DNA of 64,000 bases from Chitinophaga jiangningensis (GTDB lineage Bacteria > Bacteroidota > Bacteroidia > Chitinophagales > Chitinophagaceae), in the NCBI RefSeq assembly GCF_900142605.1, contig NZ_FRBL01000002.1:620001-684000 (forward strand), in the 5' to 3' direction. The notes beneath the pieces are model-generated. The model was not told the DNA's origin, searched no databases, and was given only the letters and a program-made list of their open reading frames with translations. Shown here in pieces: positions 36,764 through 46,750 of the stretch. Made by a program: the position numbers and the translations under genes. Numbering within the stretch: position 1 is the first letter of the stretch; each line of letters opens with the position of its first letter.

Positions 36764-38305
36764 TTATTGCAGCGTCAGCATCACCACTGAAAACGGCGGC
36801 AGCTTTACCGCGAGCGCACCATTTTTCAGCGCGGCACCGGTAAAGGCAGCAGGCTTAATACGGTCGGGGCGGGAGAAACTGTTATAATCCTGCAGTTTGG
36901 CAGAAGTGAGTATACGGCCGCTTACGTTTTTATAACCTGTATTTTTGGTATCCACCGTGATGTCCTGCGCTTTGTTGGCGTCGATATTTACCAGGGTAAT
37001 ATGAGTGACACCACTTTTATCTTTGGAAGCGGAAACCGATACAGCCGGCAATTTTTCATTACCATACGTATAGTCGTTCGTGTTGATCCTCATAGGAATC
37101 AGGGTGGCATCCTGGTGCACTTTGTACATTTCCATTACGTGATAGGTAGGCGTCAGGACCATAGTATCTCCCTTAGTAAAAATAACAGACTGTAAAACGT
37201 TGATCGCCTGTGCCAGGTTAGCCATGCGTACCCTGTCGGCGTGATTGTTGAAGATATTAAGTGTAGAACCTGCCAGCACAGCATCACGCATGGTGTTTTG
37301 CTGGAAGAGGAAACCCGGGTTGGTACCTTCTTCCACATCGTACCAGCCACCCCACTCATCTACCACCAGCGCTATTTTCTTCTGAGGATCATATTTATCC
37401 ATAATGGCACTGTGGCGGGTTACCAGCGTATCCATAAACAGGGCGGAACGCATGGTAGCAAAGTATTGTTCTTCATTAAATTTCACGGCAGGACCTTTAC
37501 CTTCCCAGCGGATCACCGCGTAGTGGTGGAGTGCAATCCCTTCGATCAGGTTTTTAGGGATGTTACGCATCAGTACATCTGTCCAGTTGTAATCGGAGGA
37601 GTTGGCACCGGAGGCGATGCGGAAAAGTCTACCACCGCTGCTGCTCATGAAAGTGGCATATTTACGGAATTCATCCGCGTAATATTCGGCGCGCATATTA
37701 CCACCGCAGCCCCATGCTTCGTTACCAATGCCCCAGTATTTTACCTGCCATGGGGTAGCGCGACCATTCTCCGCCCGTAGATCCGACATAGGGCTTTTGC
37801 CTTTGAAGTTGGTATACTGCACCCAGTCACTGAGCTCCTGCACCGTACCACTGCCCACATTGCCGGACAGATAAGGTTCTGCGCCCAGGGCTTCGCACAT
37901 ATTCAGGAAATCGTGTGTACCGAAGCTGTTATCTTCCGTTACGTTGCCCCACCAGGTGTTTACGATAGTAGGCCTTTTTGCCTTTGGACCAATCCCATCT
38001 TTCCAGTGGTAAGTATCGGCAAAGCAACCACCTGGCCAGCGCAGGTTGGGTATATTTAAATTTTTCAGTGCTGCGATTACATCTTTACGTACCCCGCTGC
38101 TGTTGGGAATATGCGAGGTATCACCCACAAAGAAACCGCCATAGATGCAGTTGCCAAGGTGTTCCGCAAAATGTCCGTAAATGTCCCTGTTGATCACCGG
38201 GCCGGTGGAATCAGTAATAAAGGAGGCTTTGTTTTGCGCGCTGGTGGCCTGCCACGAGAGTAGCAAACCCATTATTCCCAGGCGGAAGAAATGAAATTTT
38301 TTCAT
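36764..38305 (-). CDS. GH51 alpha-L-arabinofuranosidase
   Basis: 513 residues. Signal peptide to about residue 23 (ATSAQ). TIM barrel with acid/base Glu196 in WGIGNEAWGCGG and nucleophile Glu317 in LVVDEWGGWYD, followed by a C-terminal beta-sandwich. The motif RWPGGCFADTYHW at about 89-101 is typical of GH51. It releases L-arabinofuranose from arabinan or arabinoxylan outside the cytoplasm. It is transcribed towards araBDA but is separated from it by a dual-hairpin element, and it has its own copy of the candidate AraR operator. Confidence 0.95.
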   Translation of the reverse strand: MKKFHFFRLGIMGLLLSWQATSAQNKASFITDSTGPVINRDIYGHFAEHLGNCIYGGFFVGDTSHIPNSSGVRKDVIAALKNLNIPNLRWPGGCFADTYHWKDGIGPKAKRPTIVNTWWGNVTEDNSFGTHDFLNMCEALGAEPYLSGNVGSGTVQELSDWVQYTNFKGKSPMSDLRAENGRATPWQVKYWGIGNEAWGCGGNMRAEYYADEFRKYATFMSSSGGRLFRIASGANSSDYNWTDVLMRNIPKNLIEGIALHHYAVIRWEGKGPAVKFNEEQYFATMRSALFMDTLVTRHSAIMDKYDPQKKIALVVDEWGGWYDVEEGTNPGFLFQQNTMRDAVLAGSTLNIFNNHADRVRMANLAQAINVLQSVIFTKGDTMVLTPTYHVMEMYKVHQDATLIPMRINTNDYTYGNEKLPAVSVSASKDKSGVTHITLVNIDANKAQDITVDTKNTGYKNVSGRILTSAKLQDYNSFSRPDRIKPAAFTGAALKNGALAVKLPPFSVVMLTLQ

Positions 38306-38365
38306 AACGAGGTATTACATGTTTTCATTGACGACGTGGACCGTCTTGTGCCCAAAAAAACAAAT

Positions 38366-38386
38366 TAATTGTCACATTAACAATTA
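38366..38386. promoter_or_regulatory. candidate AraR operator before GH51
   Basis: TAATTGT (38366-38372), spacer CACATTA, ACAATTA (38380-38386). On the minus strand the TTG in the first arm and the box TTAATTTG directly after the palindrome are placed like -33 and -7 elements (TAnnTTTG with one mismatch). The site would therefore lie between the two promoter elements, a typical repressor position. Confidence 0.6.
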
Positions 38387-38426
38387 TTAATTGGAAAATA
38401 TTTTACCGTTCGTAAAATTACCGGTT

Positions 38427-38499
38427 CCGGTCCTGGGGGAGGACCGAAGGTCCTCCCCCAGGACCGGGGTTGGTCCGCCGCAGGCGGACCAACCCCGGT
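38427..38499. repeat. dual-hairpin element 3
   Basis: X = CCGGT at 38427-38431 and 38495-38499, X' = ACCGG at 38463-38467. Hairpin 1 has 19 perfect pairs around loop GAA (38446-38448). Hairpin 2 has 17 perfect pairs around loop GCA (38480-38482). Very GC-rich. It lies in a divergent spacer, so it is not behind any gene still present. Confidence 0.9.
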
Positions 38500-38597
38500 A
38501 CGAAATATCAGGATGGGAGACCTCAGCAGACGAATATCTCGTAAGCTGATTCCCGGCGTGCAAAAACATGCATGGCGAGAGATGCAGGTGCAGTACC

Positions 38598-38674
38598 GTC
38601 GGATTAATGTGGCGACATCTGCGCCACATTAATCCGACCTTGTTTCAGGGCCGCAGGCCCTGAAACAAGGTCGG
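38598..38674. repeat. dual-hairpin element 4
   Basis: X = GTCGG at 38598-38602 and 38670-38674, X' = CCGAC at 38634-38638. Stem A is 38603-38614/38622-38633 with a 7-nt loop, the only long loop in the set. Stem B is 38639-38652/38656-38669 with loop GCA closed by CC/GG. All stems are perfect. Confidence 0.9.
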
Positions 38675-38785
38675 CAGGAAAAGCCCCCCACATGATAACC
38701 AAGCCACTAATTTCCCCCTCTCCCCCTATCATATCTCGAACCTTTGCCTTAATTTCAGGTTGTACTTAAGAAACGAGCGCCAGGA

Positions 38786-39769
38786 ATGAAGACACTAATG
38801 CGTTTGTGCCTGCTACTGCTGATCACCACTGCAGCACAGGCACAGGAAAAAAAGGATTATACCAGTATGTTCAGGTTGTATGAAGACAATGACTTCATCA
38901 ACTTCACCAGTTTTGACAACGACGAGGCATATACCAACGGCACCCGGTTCGACCTCTTTTATCAGCCGGAAAAACGGTCGCGTTCCATCATGGACTGCTG
39001 GATGCCCAAGGCTGGTAAAGCCAGCGTGAACACTTACGGATACGGATTTATGCAAACGATGTTCACCCCGTCCAGGCTGATGACACCGGACCCGGATCCT
39101 GCTGACTTCTACTATTCCGGTGGCTTATTCGTTACCCATACCCAGCACTCCTCTAATCCTGAAAAAAAATACAACATACAGACAGAACTACTCCTTGGAG
39201 TAATGGGACCACCCGCCCTGGCTGAATCCACGCAGCGCCTCATTCACAGCATCATGAACTACCGCAAACCCCAGGGCTGGCCTAAACAACTCAAAACCGA
39301 CCTCCTGCTAAACCTGAACATGATCGTGGAAAAAGAACTGGTGACCGTAGGAGAACATTTCCAGGTAAGTGCTGGCGCCCAGGGTTTCCTTGGCACCATG
39401 GTAAACGGCATGGCAATCTATTCCAATATCCGCATCGGCCGCATGACGCCCTACTATAACGGCTACATCCAGCAATACAGCAACCGGGAACGATGGCAGC
39501 TATATGGTACAATCCGCCCCAGCTTATCCGCCAACTTTCACAACAGCCTCGTGAGCGGGGGATACTTTAGCAGCCTGCCCTACCCCGCTGCACAATCCGA
39601 GCACGAAAGGCCATATGCTCAACATAAGGTGCTACCCCGGCTCGATTTCTCCCTTGCTGCCAGCATAAAGCGATGGGGCTTTTCCATCTCCCAGAAAACC
39701 ACCACACCAGTGGTAAATGGACTATCAGACATGGAAACAGGGAATATTTCAATTTATTATTCCTGGTGA
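38786..39769 (+). CDS. LpxR-like lipid A deacylase family outer-membrane protein
   Basis: 327 residues. Signal peptide to about residue 20 (TTAAQAQ). The segment LYEDNDFINF...DEAYTNGTRFDLFY near the mature N-terminus carries the Asn-Asp and Tyr-Thr-Asn-Gly features of LpxR (DUF2219), and GGLFVTHTQHSS holds candidate His residues. The rest is a beta-barrel with alternating aromatic strands, ending IYYSW, a typical outer-membrane C-terminus. LpxR removes the 3'-acyloxyacyl chain of lipid A. Activity here is inferred from family. It has no operon partner: a divergent spacer precedes it and a convergent gene follows. Confidence 0.8.
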   Translation: MKTLMRLCLLLLITTAAQAQEKKDYTSMFRLYEDNDFINFTSFDNDEAYTNGTRFDLFYQPEKRSRSIMDCWMPKAGKASVNTYGYGFMQTMFTPSRLMTPDPDPADFYYSGGLFVTHTQHSSNPEKKYNIQTELLLGVMGPPALAESTQRLIHSIMNYRKPQGWPKQLKTDLLLNLNMIVEKELVTVGEHFQVSAGAQGFLGTMVNGMAIYSNIRIGRMTPYYNGYIQQYSNRERWQLYGTIRPSLSANFHNSLVSGGYFSSLPYPAAQSEHERPYAQHKVLPRLDFSLAASIKRWGFSISQKTTTPVVNGLSDMETGNISIYYSW

Positions 39770-40001
39770 GCAGGAATGCGCTAACCAGCGGTGTAGAGAC
39801 GCCTCGCAGGCGTCTATCAAAACACAATCTCCGCTAAAACCTATTCCACAATTATATCTTGTAGAGAATAAATTTTAGCGGAGATAATTGTGGAGATTTA
39901 CTTGCGCAGACGCCTGCCAGTCACTACTTCGCAAAATAAAATGGTTACCAAATCTCAATAATTATTTGAAAAAACCATTGGAAGCACTATAATCCCCAGC
40001 A
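39770..40001. other. convergent spacer with interleaved inverted repeats
   Basis: AGACGCC/GGCGTCT with loop TCGCA forms a hairpin at 39797-39815. A 13-bp inverted repeat, ATCTCCGCTAAAA (39827-39839) / TTTTAGCGGAGAT (39873-39885), is interleaved with a second one, CCACAATTAT (39846-39855) / ATAATTGTGG (39884-39893), so that both cannot form fully in a simple hairpin. AGACGCCT recurs at 39908. The rest is AT-rich with no gene. Confidence 0.6.
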
Positions 40002-40022
40002 ACAAAATTTTGTTCCACTTTA
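40002..40022. repeat. left copy of a 21-bp inverted repeat flanking PL6
   Basis: A perfect inverted match to 42604-42624; the core is the 12-bp palindrome ACAAAATTTTGT followed by TCCACTTTA. It lies four bases beyond the PL6 stop codon. The match ends exactly at 21 bp on both sides. Confidence 0.85.
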
Positions 40023-40026
40023 CTTT

Positions 40027-42525
40027 TTACTGCCTGCTGATACGACCAGTGCTCAACTTACCTTCGTTGTTAAGAATCAGCAGGTAATTGCCACTGCTTA
40101 CATTCGATAACGGAACCGCGAAGGTATGCTTTCCTGCCGGCAGCTTCCCGCCAACAATATTGCGGATAAACCTTCCGCTTACATCATACAGGTTCAGCGC
40201 CACACGGGCAGGCTGCTTGAGGGTAAACGAAACGGTGGTCTGAAGGCCGGCAGGATTCGGATAGATGTCCAGCTGCTCTGTACTGGTAACAGCCAGCTTT
40301 GGTGTGGCCGCCATCACTGCACCGCCTGAAACAGCATCCAGCGTCCCCGCTGTAATCACCTGCACCTCCGCATAACTGTTCCACAAATTACTGCTGTTGC
40401 CATGCCCGATGATACGTACATACTTGCCTGATACCGCCGTGAAGTTGAAAGTTTCCAGTGCAGTGGTAGTCCCGCTGCTCACCAATCCGGTGGCCGCCGT
40501 AGTAAGACTGCTGGTGTCATTCCCCACTTTCACATCAAAAGTGCTGGTGCGGGTATTACCGCTGAAGAAGGCGATCTTAACACCGGTCACACTTTGCGTT
40601 GTACCGAGGCAGAGCTGTATCCACTGACCGTTGCCATTAGCGGACCAGCGGGTGTTTAAATCATTGTCCAGCACGTTGGCAGGCACATTGCCATCATCCG
40701 CACTGGCAATCACCGGCACGCAGGAGGAGCCGGTAACCACCTGCACTTCTGTAAAGCTGTTCCAGGCATTTACGCTGTTGCCATGGCCTACAATGCGTAT
40801 ATATTTTGCAGATACCGGTGTAAAAGTGAACGTTTCAAGCGTTCTGGAAGTACCGCTGCTGGTGAGGCCCGCAGCCACCGTAGTAAAACTGCTGCCGTCG
40901 TTGCTGGCGAGGATATCGAAAGTGCTTACTCTGCTATCGCCATTGTAAAAAGCAATTTTCACTGCGGAAACAGATACCACACTGTTCAGGCAAAACTGTA
41001 TCCATTGGCCGTCGCCACTGGCAGACCAGCGGGTGAGCGTATCCCCGTCCAATACGTTGGCTGGCACATTGCCATCGTCAGCACTGGCGCTGGCAGGCAC
41101 GCAGGTACCTACAGGCGTGTCGGAGCCGTTTACGCCCACCATGGTGCCGTCCAGGATACGGGCAGTTACTGCCGCGGTGGACACCTCATCAGCACCGATA
41201 TCAAATGTACCACTGCGCGACTGGCCATCCATATCTGTATTCAGTGTACCATAGCTGCCAGTAGCAGCATTGATGGCAGGGCTACCGCTCTGTAAATGGA
41301 AGGTACCTGTAGCATCCCGCGCCAGCAAAGGATTTGCCGTAGTGTAAGTACCGGAAGGCACTGCGCCTGCACCGCTGGTATTATACAGGATATTACTGCC
41401 CCAGGTGGCATTCGTATAGGGGCCGGCGATAGAAGCCGCCGGACCACCACCCTGGATAATATTATTTACAAACGTGGTGTAAGTGGCGCCTAAACCACCG
41501 GTGCGGCCAGACTGAACGTAGTTGGTAGGGCAATTAACGAGCGTGTTAAATGCGATTACACAGCGATCCGGCCGGTCGTGACTGGTGAGCGCTGCTCCAT
41601 CCGCCACTTCCCCATCGCCATTACCGATGTTAATACCCGGACTGCAATTTTCGAAATGGTTACTGTATACTTTATGGTCATCGCCAAAAATGCGGATGCC
41701 CTGCGTGTTCAGGAAATAGTTGCCATACACGTTACAGAAATTTCCATGTCGCAGGGTAAACTGTGAAACGCAATCCCTGATAGTGTTGTAGCGTAATGTT
41801 ACTGCGGATGCCTTGATGGAGATCATTTCATTCTCTCCCTGACAAGCCTCAAACACATTATACTCTACTATACTATTGGAAGATGATAAGCTATAGCCGC
41901 TCAGCCCAAACTGTAATGTTTCAGCGCCATTGGCGGTTTGCGGCTGCTGATCGTAAAAATAATTGTGGTGGATATGCAGGCGCTGCGCGATCTGACTGCC
42001 GCTGCCTCTTACTGCAATAAAACGGCCCATCGCATCTTTATGCTGGAAAGTGTTGTAGTCCACCTCGTGATCACTACCGTTGAGCAACAGGTTTTCCCCA
42101 TCACCCGGTGTTTCAAAAAGGTTACGCGTCCAGCGGCAAAAACTGGTACCGGTAGCCATGGTGGCCTGACTAGCACTGAATTTAAATTTGAATCCTTTGA
42201 TGATGATATACTTCGCAGGACTCACAATGTTAATACCTGCAGTACCATTGATTTCCACTCCGCCAATTGTTTGCGCCTGAATGGTAATGGGCTGTGAGGC
42301 AGTACCCTGTTTGCTGATGGAGATGTCGGTGCTGGCAGTGTACACACCATTGGCCAGGATAATTACATCGCCCGCTACAGCATTGTTGATAGCAGTTTGC
42401 AGGGCGGATAGGGAACTCACATTAATAGTGGCCGCAGACAATGGTAACGCGGCAAATACAGAAAGGAGTAATAAGAGCCACTTGCGGGCACTACGGCATG
42501 ACCGTGAGTAAAGAACGGGAATCAT
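40027..42525 (-). CDS. secreted PL6-type polysaccharide lyase (chondroitinase-B/alginate-lyase family) with two F5/8C domains and T9SS signal
   Basis: About 832 residues from ATG 42525; this start gives a signal peptide ending LPLSAA, while upstream starts to 42591 run through a palindrome. A right-handed beta-helix of the PL6 type covers about residues 35-450. It contains ENEMISIKAS with two acidic metal ligands (Glu231, Glu233) and Lys238, then FTLRHG with Arg259; these match the Ca-binding and Lys/Arg catalytic residues of chondroitinase B. Two discoidin-like domains follow, then a C-terminal type IX secretion sorting domain (LDIYPNPAGLQT to the end). It should cleave a uronic-acid polysaccharide such as alginate or a glycosaminoglycan outside the cell. 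Substrate is not decidable here. Confidence 0.88.
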   Translation of the reverse strand: MIPVLYSRSCRSARKWLLLLLSVFAALPLSAATINVSSLSALQTAINNAVAGDVIILANGVYTASTDISISKQGTASQPITIQAQTIGGVEINGTAGINIVSPAKYIIIKGFKFKFSASQATMATGTSFCRWTRNLFETPGDGENLLLNGSDHEVDYNTFQHKDAMGRFIAVRGSGSQIAQRLHIHHNYFYDQQPQTANGAETLQFGLSGYSLSSSNSIVEYNVFEACQGENEMISIKASAVTLRYNTIRDCVSQFTLRHGNFCNVYGNYFLNTQGIRIFGDDHKVYSNHFENCSPGINIGNGDGEVADGAALTSHDRPDRCVIAFNTLVNCPTNYVQSGRTGGLGATYTTFVNNIIQGGGPAASIAGPYTNATWGSNILYNTSGAGAVPSGTYTTANPLLARDATGTFHLQSGSPAINAATGSYGTLNTDMDGQSRSGTFDIGADEVSTAAVTARILDGTMVGVNGSDTPVGTCVPASASADDGNVPANVLDGDTLTRWSASGDGQWIQFCLNSVVSVSAVKIAFYNGDSRVSTFDILASNDGSSFTTVAAGLTSSGTSRTLETFTFTPVSAKYIRIVGHGNSVNAWNSFTEVQVVTGSSCVPVIASADDGNVPANVLDNDLNTRWSANGNGQWIQLCLGTTQSVTGVKIAFFSGNTRTSTFDVKVGNDTSSLTTAATGLVSSGTTTALETFNFTAVSGKYVRIIGHGNSSNLWNSYAEVQVITAGTLDAVSGGAVMAATPKLAVTSTEQLDIYPNPAGLQTTVSFTLKQPARVALNLYDVSGRFIRNIVGGKLPAGKHTFAVPLSNVSSGNYLLILNNEGKLSTGRISRQ
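40346..41105 (-). repeat. tandem duplication of an F5/8-type C domain inside the PL6 gene
   Basis: Two units of about 126 codons, roughly 40727-41105 and 40346-40724, share blocks such as ASADDGNVPANVLD, GQWIQ and VGHGNS/IGHGNS, with most residues identical. Each starts at CVP. Internal duplication of a carbohydrate-binding module is the simplest reading. Boundaries are approximate. Confidence 0.8.
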
Positions 42526-42576
42526 TTGGGTGATTTTAAATAATGATAGATTTTGGTTTACACAACAGCGCATTTG

Positions 42577-42592
42577 TGTGACGGGACTCACA
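42577..42592. promoter_or_regulatory. CRP-type palindrome upstream of PL6
   Basis: TGTGA-CGGGAC-TCACA, with outer bases extending the symmetry to 7 bp (42575-42594). This is exactly the TGTGA-N6-TCACA form recognised by CRP-family proteins. It lies 52 bp upstream of the PL6 start, between the start and the right inverted repeat. A CRP/Cur-like regulator is possible but none is encoded in the window. Confidence 0.5.
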
Positions 42593-42603
42593 CACTATTC
42601 TCA

Positions 42604-42624
42604 TAAAGTGGAACAAAATTTTGT
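42604..42624. repeat. right copy of the 21-bp inverted repeat flanking PL6
   Basis: Perfect reverse complement of 40002-40022. It lies about 80 bp upstream of the PL6 start codon. Together the copies bracket a 2.58-kb segment containing only PL6. No transposase or recombinase is in the segment. Confidence 0.85.
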
Positions 42625-42651
42625 ATACTAAAAATAGTAAAAATCAGGATA

Positions 42652-42669
42652 ATTGCAAACGATTGCAAT
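42652..42669. promoter_or_regulatory. LacI-type palindrome in the PL6/GH97 spacer
   Basis: ATTGCAA (42652-42658), ACGA, TTGCAAT (42663-42669). Symmetry is centred on CG, as in LacI/GalR-family operators. A further half-like GGCAATT follows at 42674. It could control GH97, PL6 or both. No LacI gene is present in the window. Confidence 0.5.
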
Positions 42670-42696
42670 AATTGGCAATTTTAGGCCGTAATATAA

Positions 42697-45042
<2,346 letters not shown>

Positions 45043-45053
45043 CTTATCTGTTT

Positions 45054-45132
45054 GTTTAGCGCCATTTATCCCTACGGGATGAATGACGCTAAACGCGAAG
45101 GAGGAGGCCATTGGCCTCCTCCTTCGCGTTTA
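45054..45132. repeat. dual-hairpin element 5 (between convergent GH97 and PKD-like genes)
   Basis: X = GTTTA at 45054-45058 and 45128-45132, X' = TAAAC at 45090-45094. Stem A is 45059-45072/45076-45089 with two imperfect pairs and loop TAC. Stem B is 45095-45109/45113-45127, perfect, with loop ATT. The element is centred between two convergent stop codons, 11 bp from each, as expected for a bidirectional terminator. Confidence 0.9.
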
Positions 45133-45143
45133 AATAAGGATTA

Positions 45144-46721
45144 CTACTGAAATAAATAATCCGCTGCTACCACCTTACCCAACCCACCCAGTGTATAATA
45201 CACCGTAGCCGGCACCGGATCAGTCGTCACTCTCAATATATCCACCTTACCGGAAATATCAGGCATGGAAGGATCATACACCCCTACCTGGATACCAATA
45301 ACAGCCGGCTCCAGCTGCTCCCGCTGCACCGGGTTAGTGAGCTTCGCCACATCAATCCAGCGCAATAGTTGCGGGTTACTGCGGGCTTTCAACATGGTAA
45401 TCTGGAAGTTGGAAGGATACTCCCTGTACACGAGCACCTCTTTGGTATCCGCATTGTAGCGATATACTTTGTTGCCTGCGGCATAAAACACATATCCAAA
45501 CCGCTCGTCGGTGGCAAACATAGTCGCCTTACCAATATCCGGCAGCTGACTGATTTCATCGAACGACACCGGCGTAGCAGTGCCATCGGTGTATATCCAG
45601 CTGAGGCGCGCCAGGTAACGCTTTCCCTTGCCGTTATCAAATACGGCGTAGCCAAGGCCGCCCTGTACCGGCGTATAACCCAGCCATACGGCATCCATAC
45701 CTACATTACTGGGGTCAAAAGAGCCATTACCTGGCGCCAGCAGCTTCACATAGTTATAGTTTTCGCCGTCATGCAGCAGTAAGCGCTTGTTGGTAATATC
45801 AAACATCAGGCACTGCATGAAGATCGAGTTATAGATCGTAGCAAATAATGGCGCAATGTCAAATACCTGCCCATTCATCTGGTTAATCGGCACATCAAAT
45901 GCCTGGATGCCCGAATAGTAGGACTTAAACATTTTCTTATCCTGGTAAGCATATCCGGCGCCGATATATTGTCCCTTCACCCATTCCGGATGCTGGCACA
46001 TTTTGCTGATCGCTTCCTTCTGGAAATTGTACTTATCTTTTTTCCAGATAAAACCATCCGTAATGTTGATCTTCTCAATCTTATCAGTAGTGCCCACGTA
46101 AACCCAGGTTTTTGCCCTCGCCTCGGCCGGTGCGATGGTATTAATCCAGATGCTCATGAAGGTAGGCTTGCCGCTCAGCACCAGCGGCGTTGCATCCGCA
46201 GGATCACTGAGGCGCTGGCTAAAATCCCGGTAGGTTTGCAGGTACGTGCCCAACGAGGCAACGTCTTCCTGGTAGTAGTCCAGTCGCGCCGCACCTTTTA
46301 CTTCCGACAATACAAACCAACCCTGCGGCTTTACTGCACCTACCACGGATATCTTAAATCGCTTCTGCCAGATAATACCCGTGGCGTTTTCCGTTACCTG
46401 GTAAAAAGCATCGTAAACACCTAATGAGGCAGGAATGGTGACTTTCAGGTTTCTTTGCACCGACAAAATCTTATTAGAACTGGCGCCGGTAGTGCCAATC
46501 AGAATCCACTTGTAGGAGTAATCACTTTCACCACCACCTTTGGCAAAGATGATCTCCGGAACCACCGAGGCTGTATCTCCGTTTCTTACCATTACGGTAT
46601 CCGGTATACCTTTGATCTCTGCTGAATTAATGGCCACATAATCGTAATTACCAAGATCCTTATAACATCCTGTGCTCATTAGGAACAGGAAGGCAGCCAT
46701 CAGTATATAATGAATTCGCAT
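45144..46721 (-). CDS. PKD-like family lipoprotein
   Basis: 525 residues with lipobox LMSTGC followed by YKDLGNYDY, the usual start of the PKD-like lipoprotein family found beside SusC/SusD/DUF4843 genes. A PKD-type beta-sandwich (about 35-130, YSYKWILIG, DAFYQVTENATG) is followed by a long region of beta-strand repeats (about 140-500) that may be a propeller-like fold. Last gene of the sigma/FecR-SusC operon; 29 bp after the DUF4843 gene. Surface lipoprotein; ligand unknown. In other Bacteroidota this cassette often accompanies proteases rather than glycosidases. Confidence 0.8.
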   Translation of the reverse strand: MRIHYILMAAFLFLMSTGCYKDLGNYDYVAINSAEIKGIPDTVMVRNGDTASVVPEIIFAKGGGESDYSYKWILIGTTGASSNKILSVQRNLKVTIPASLGVYDAFYQVTENATGIIWQKRFKISVVGAVKPQGWFVLSEVKGAARLDYYQEDVASLGTYLQTYRDFSQRLSDPADATPLVLSGKPTFMSIWINTIAPAEARAKTWVYVGTTDKIEKINITDGFIWKKDKYNFQKEAISKMCQHPEWVKGQYIGAGYAYQDKKMFKSYYSGIQAFDVPINQMNGQVFDIAPLFATIYNSIFMQCLMFDITNKRLLLHDGENYNYVKLLAPGNGSFDPSNVGMDAVWLGYTPVQGGLGYAVFDNGKGKRYLARLSWIYTDGTATPVSFDEISQLPDIGKATMFATDERFGYVFYAAGNKVYRYNADTKEVLVYREYPSNFQITMLKARSNPQLLRWIDVAKLTNPVQREQLEPAVIGIQVGVYDPSMPDISGKVDILRVTTDPVPATVYYTLGGLGKVVAADYLFQ

Positions 46722-46750
46722 AGTACTGTTTTGTTTTTCGTGAGATGTTA

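Larger units (their letters stand above)
38306..38785. other. 480-bp divergent spacer between GH51 and the LpxR-like gene
   Basis: No gene is seen. The GH51 side holds the candidate AraR operator (38366-38386). The middle holds two dual-hairpin elements (38427-38499 and 38598-38674), 98 bp apart. A small inverted repeat TTTTAC/GTAAAA lies at 38401-38417. The last 110 bp before 38786 are pyrimidine-rich, with no clear promoter match. Confidence 0.7.

Noticed and set aside
40002..42624. PL6 unit as an insertion sequence
   Set aside because: No transposase in the bracketed segment and no target-site duplication outside the 21-bp repeats. Kept only as a possible invertible or transposed unit.
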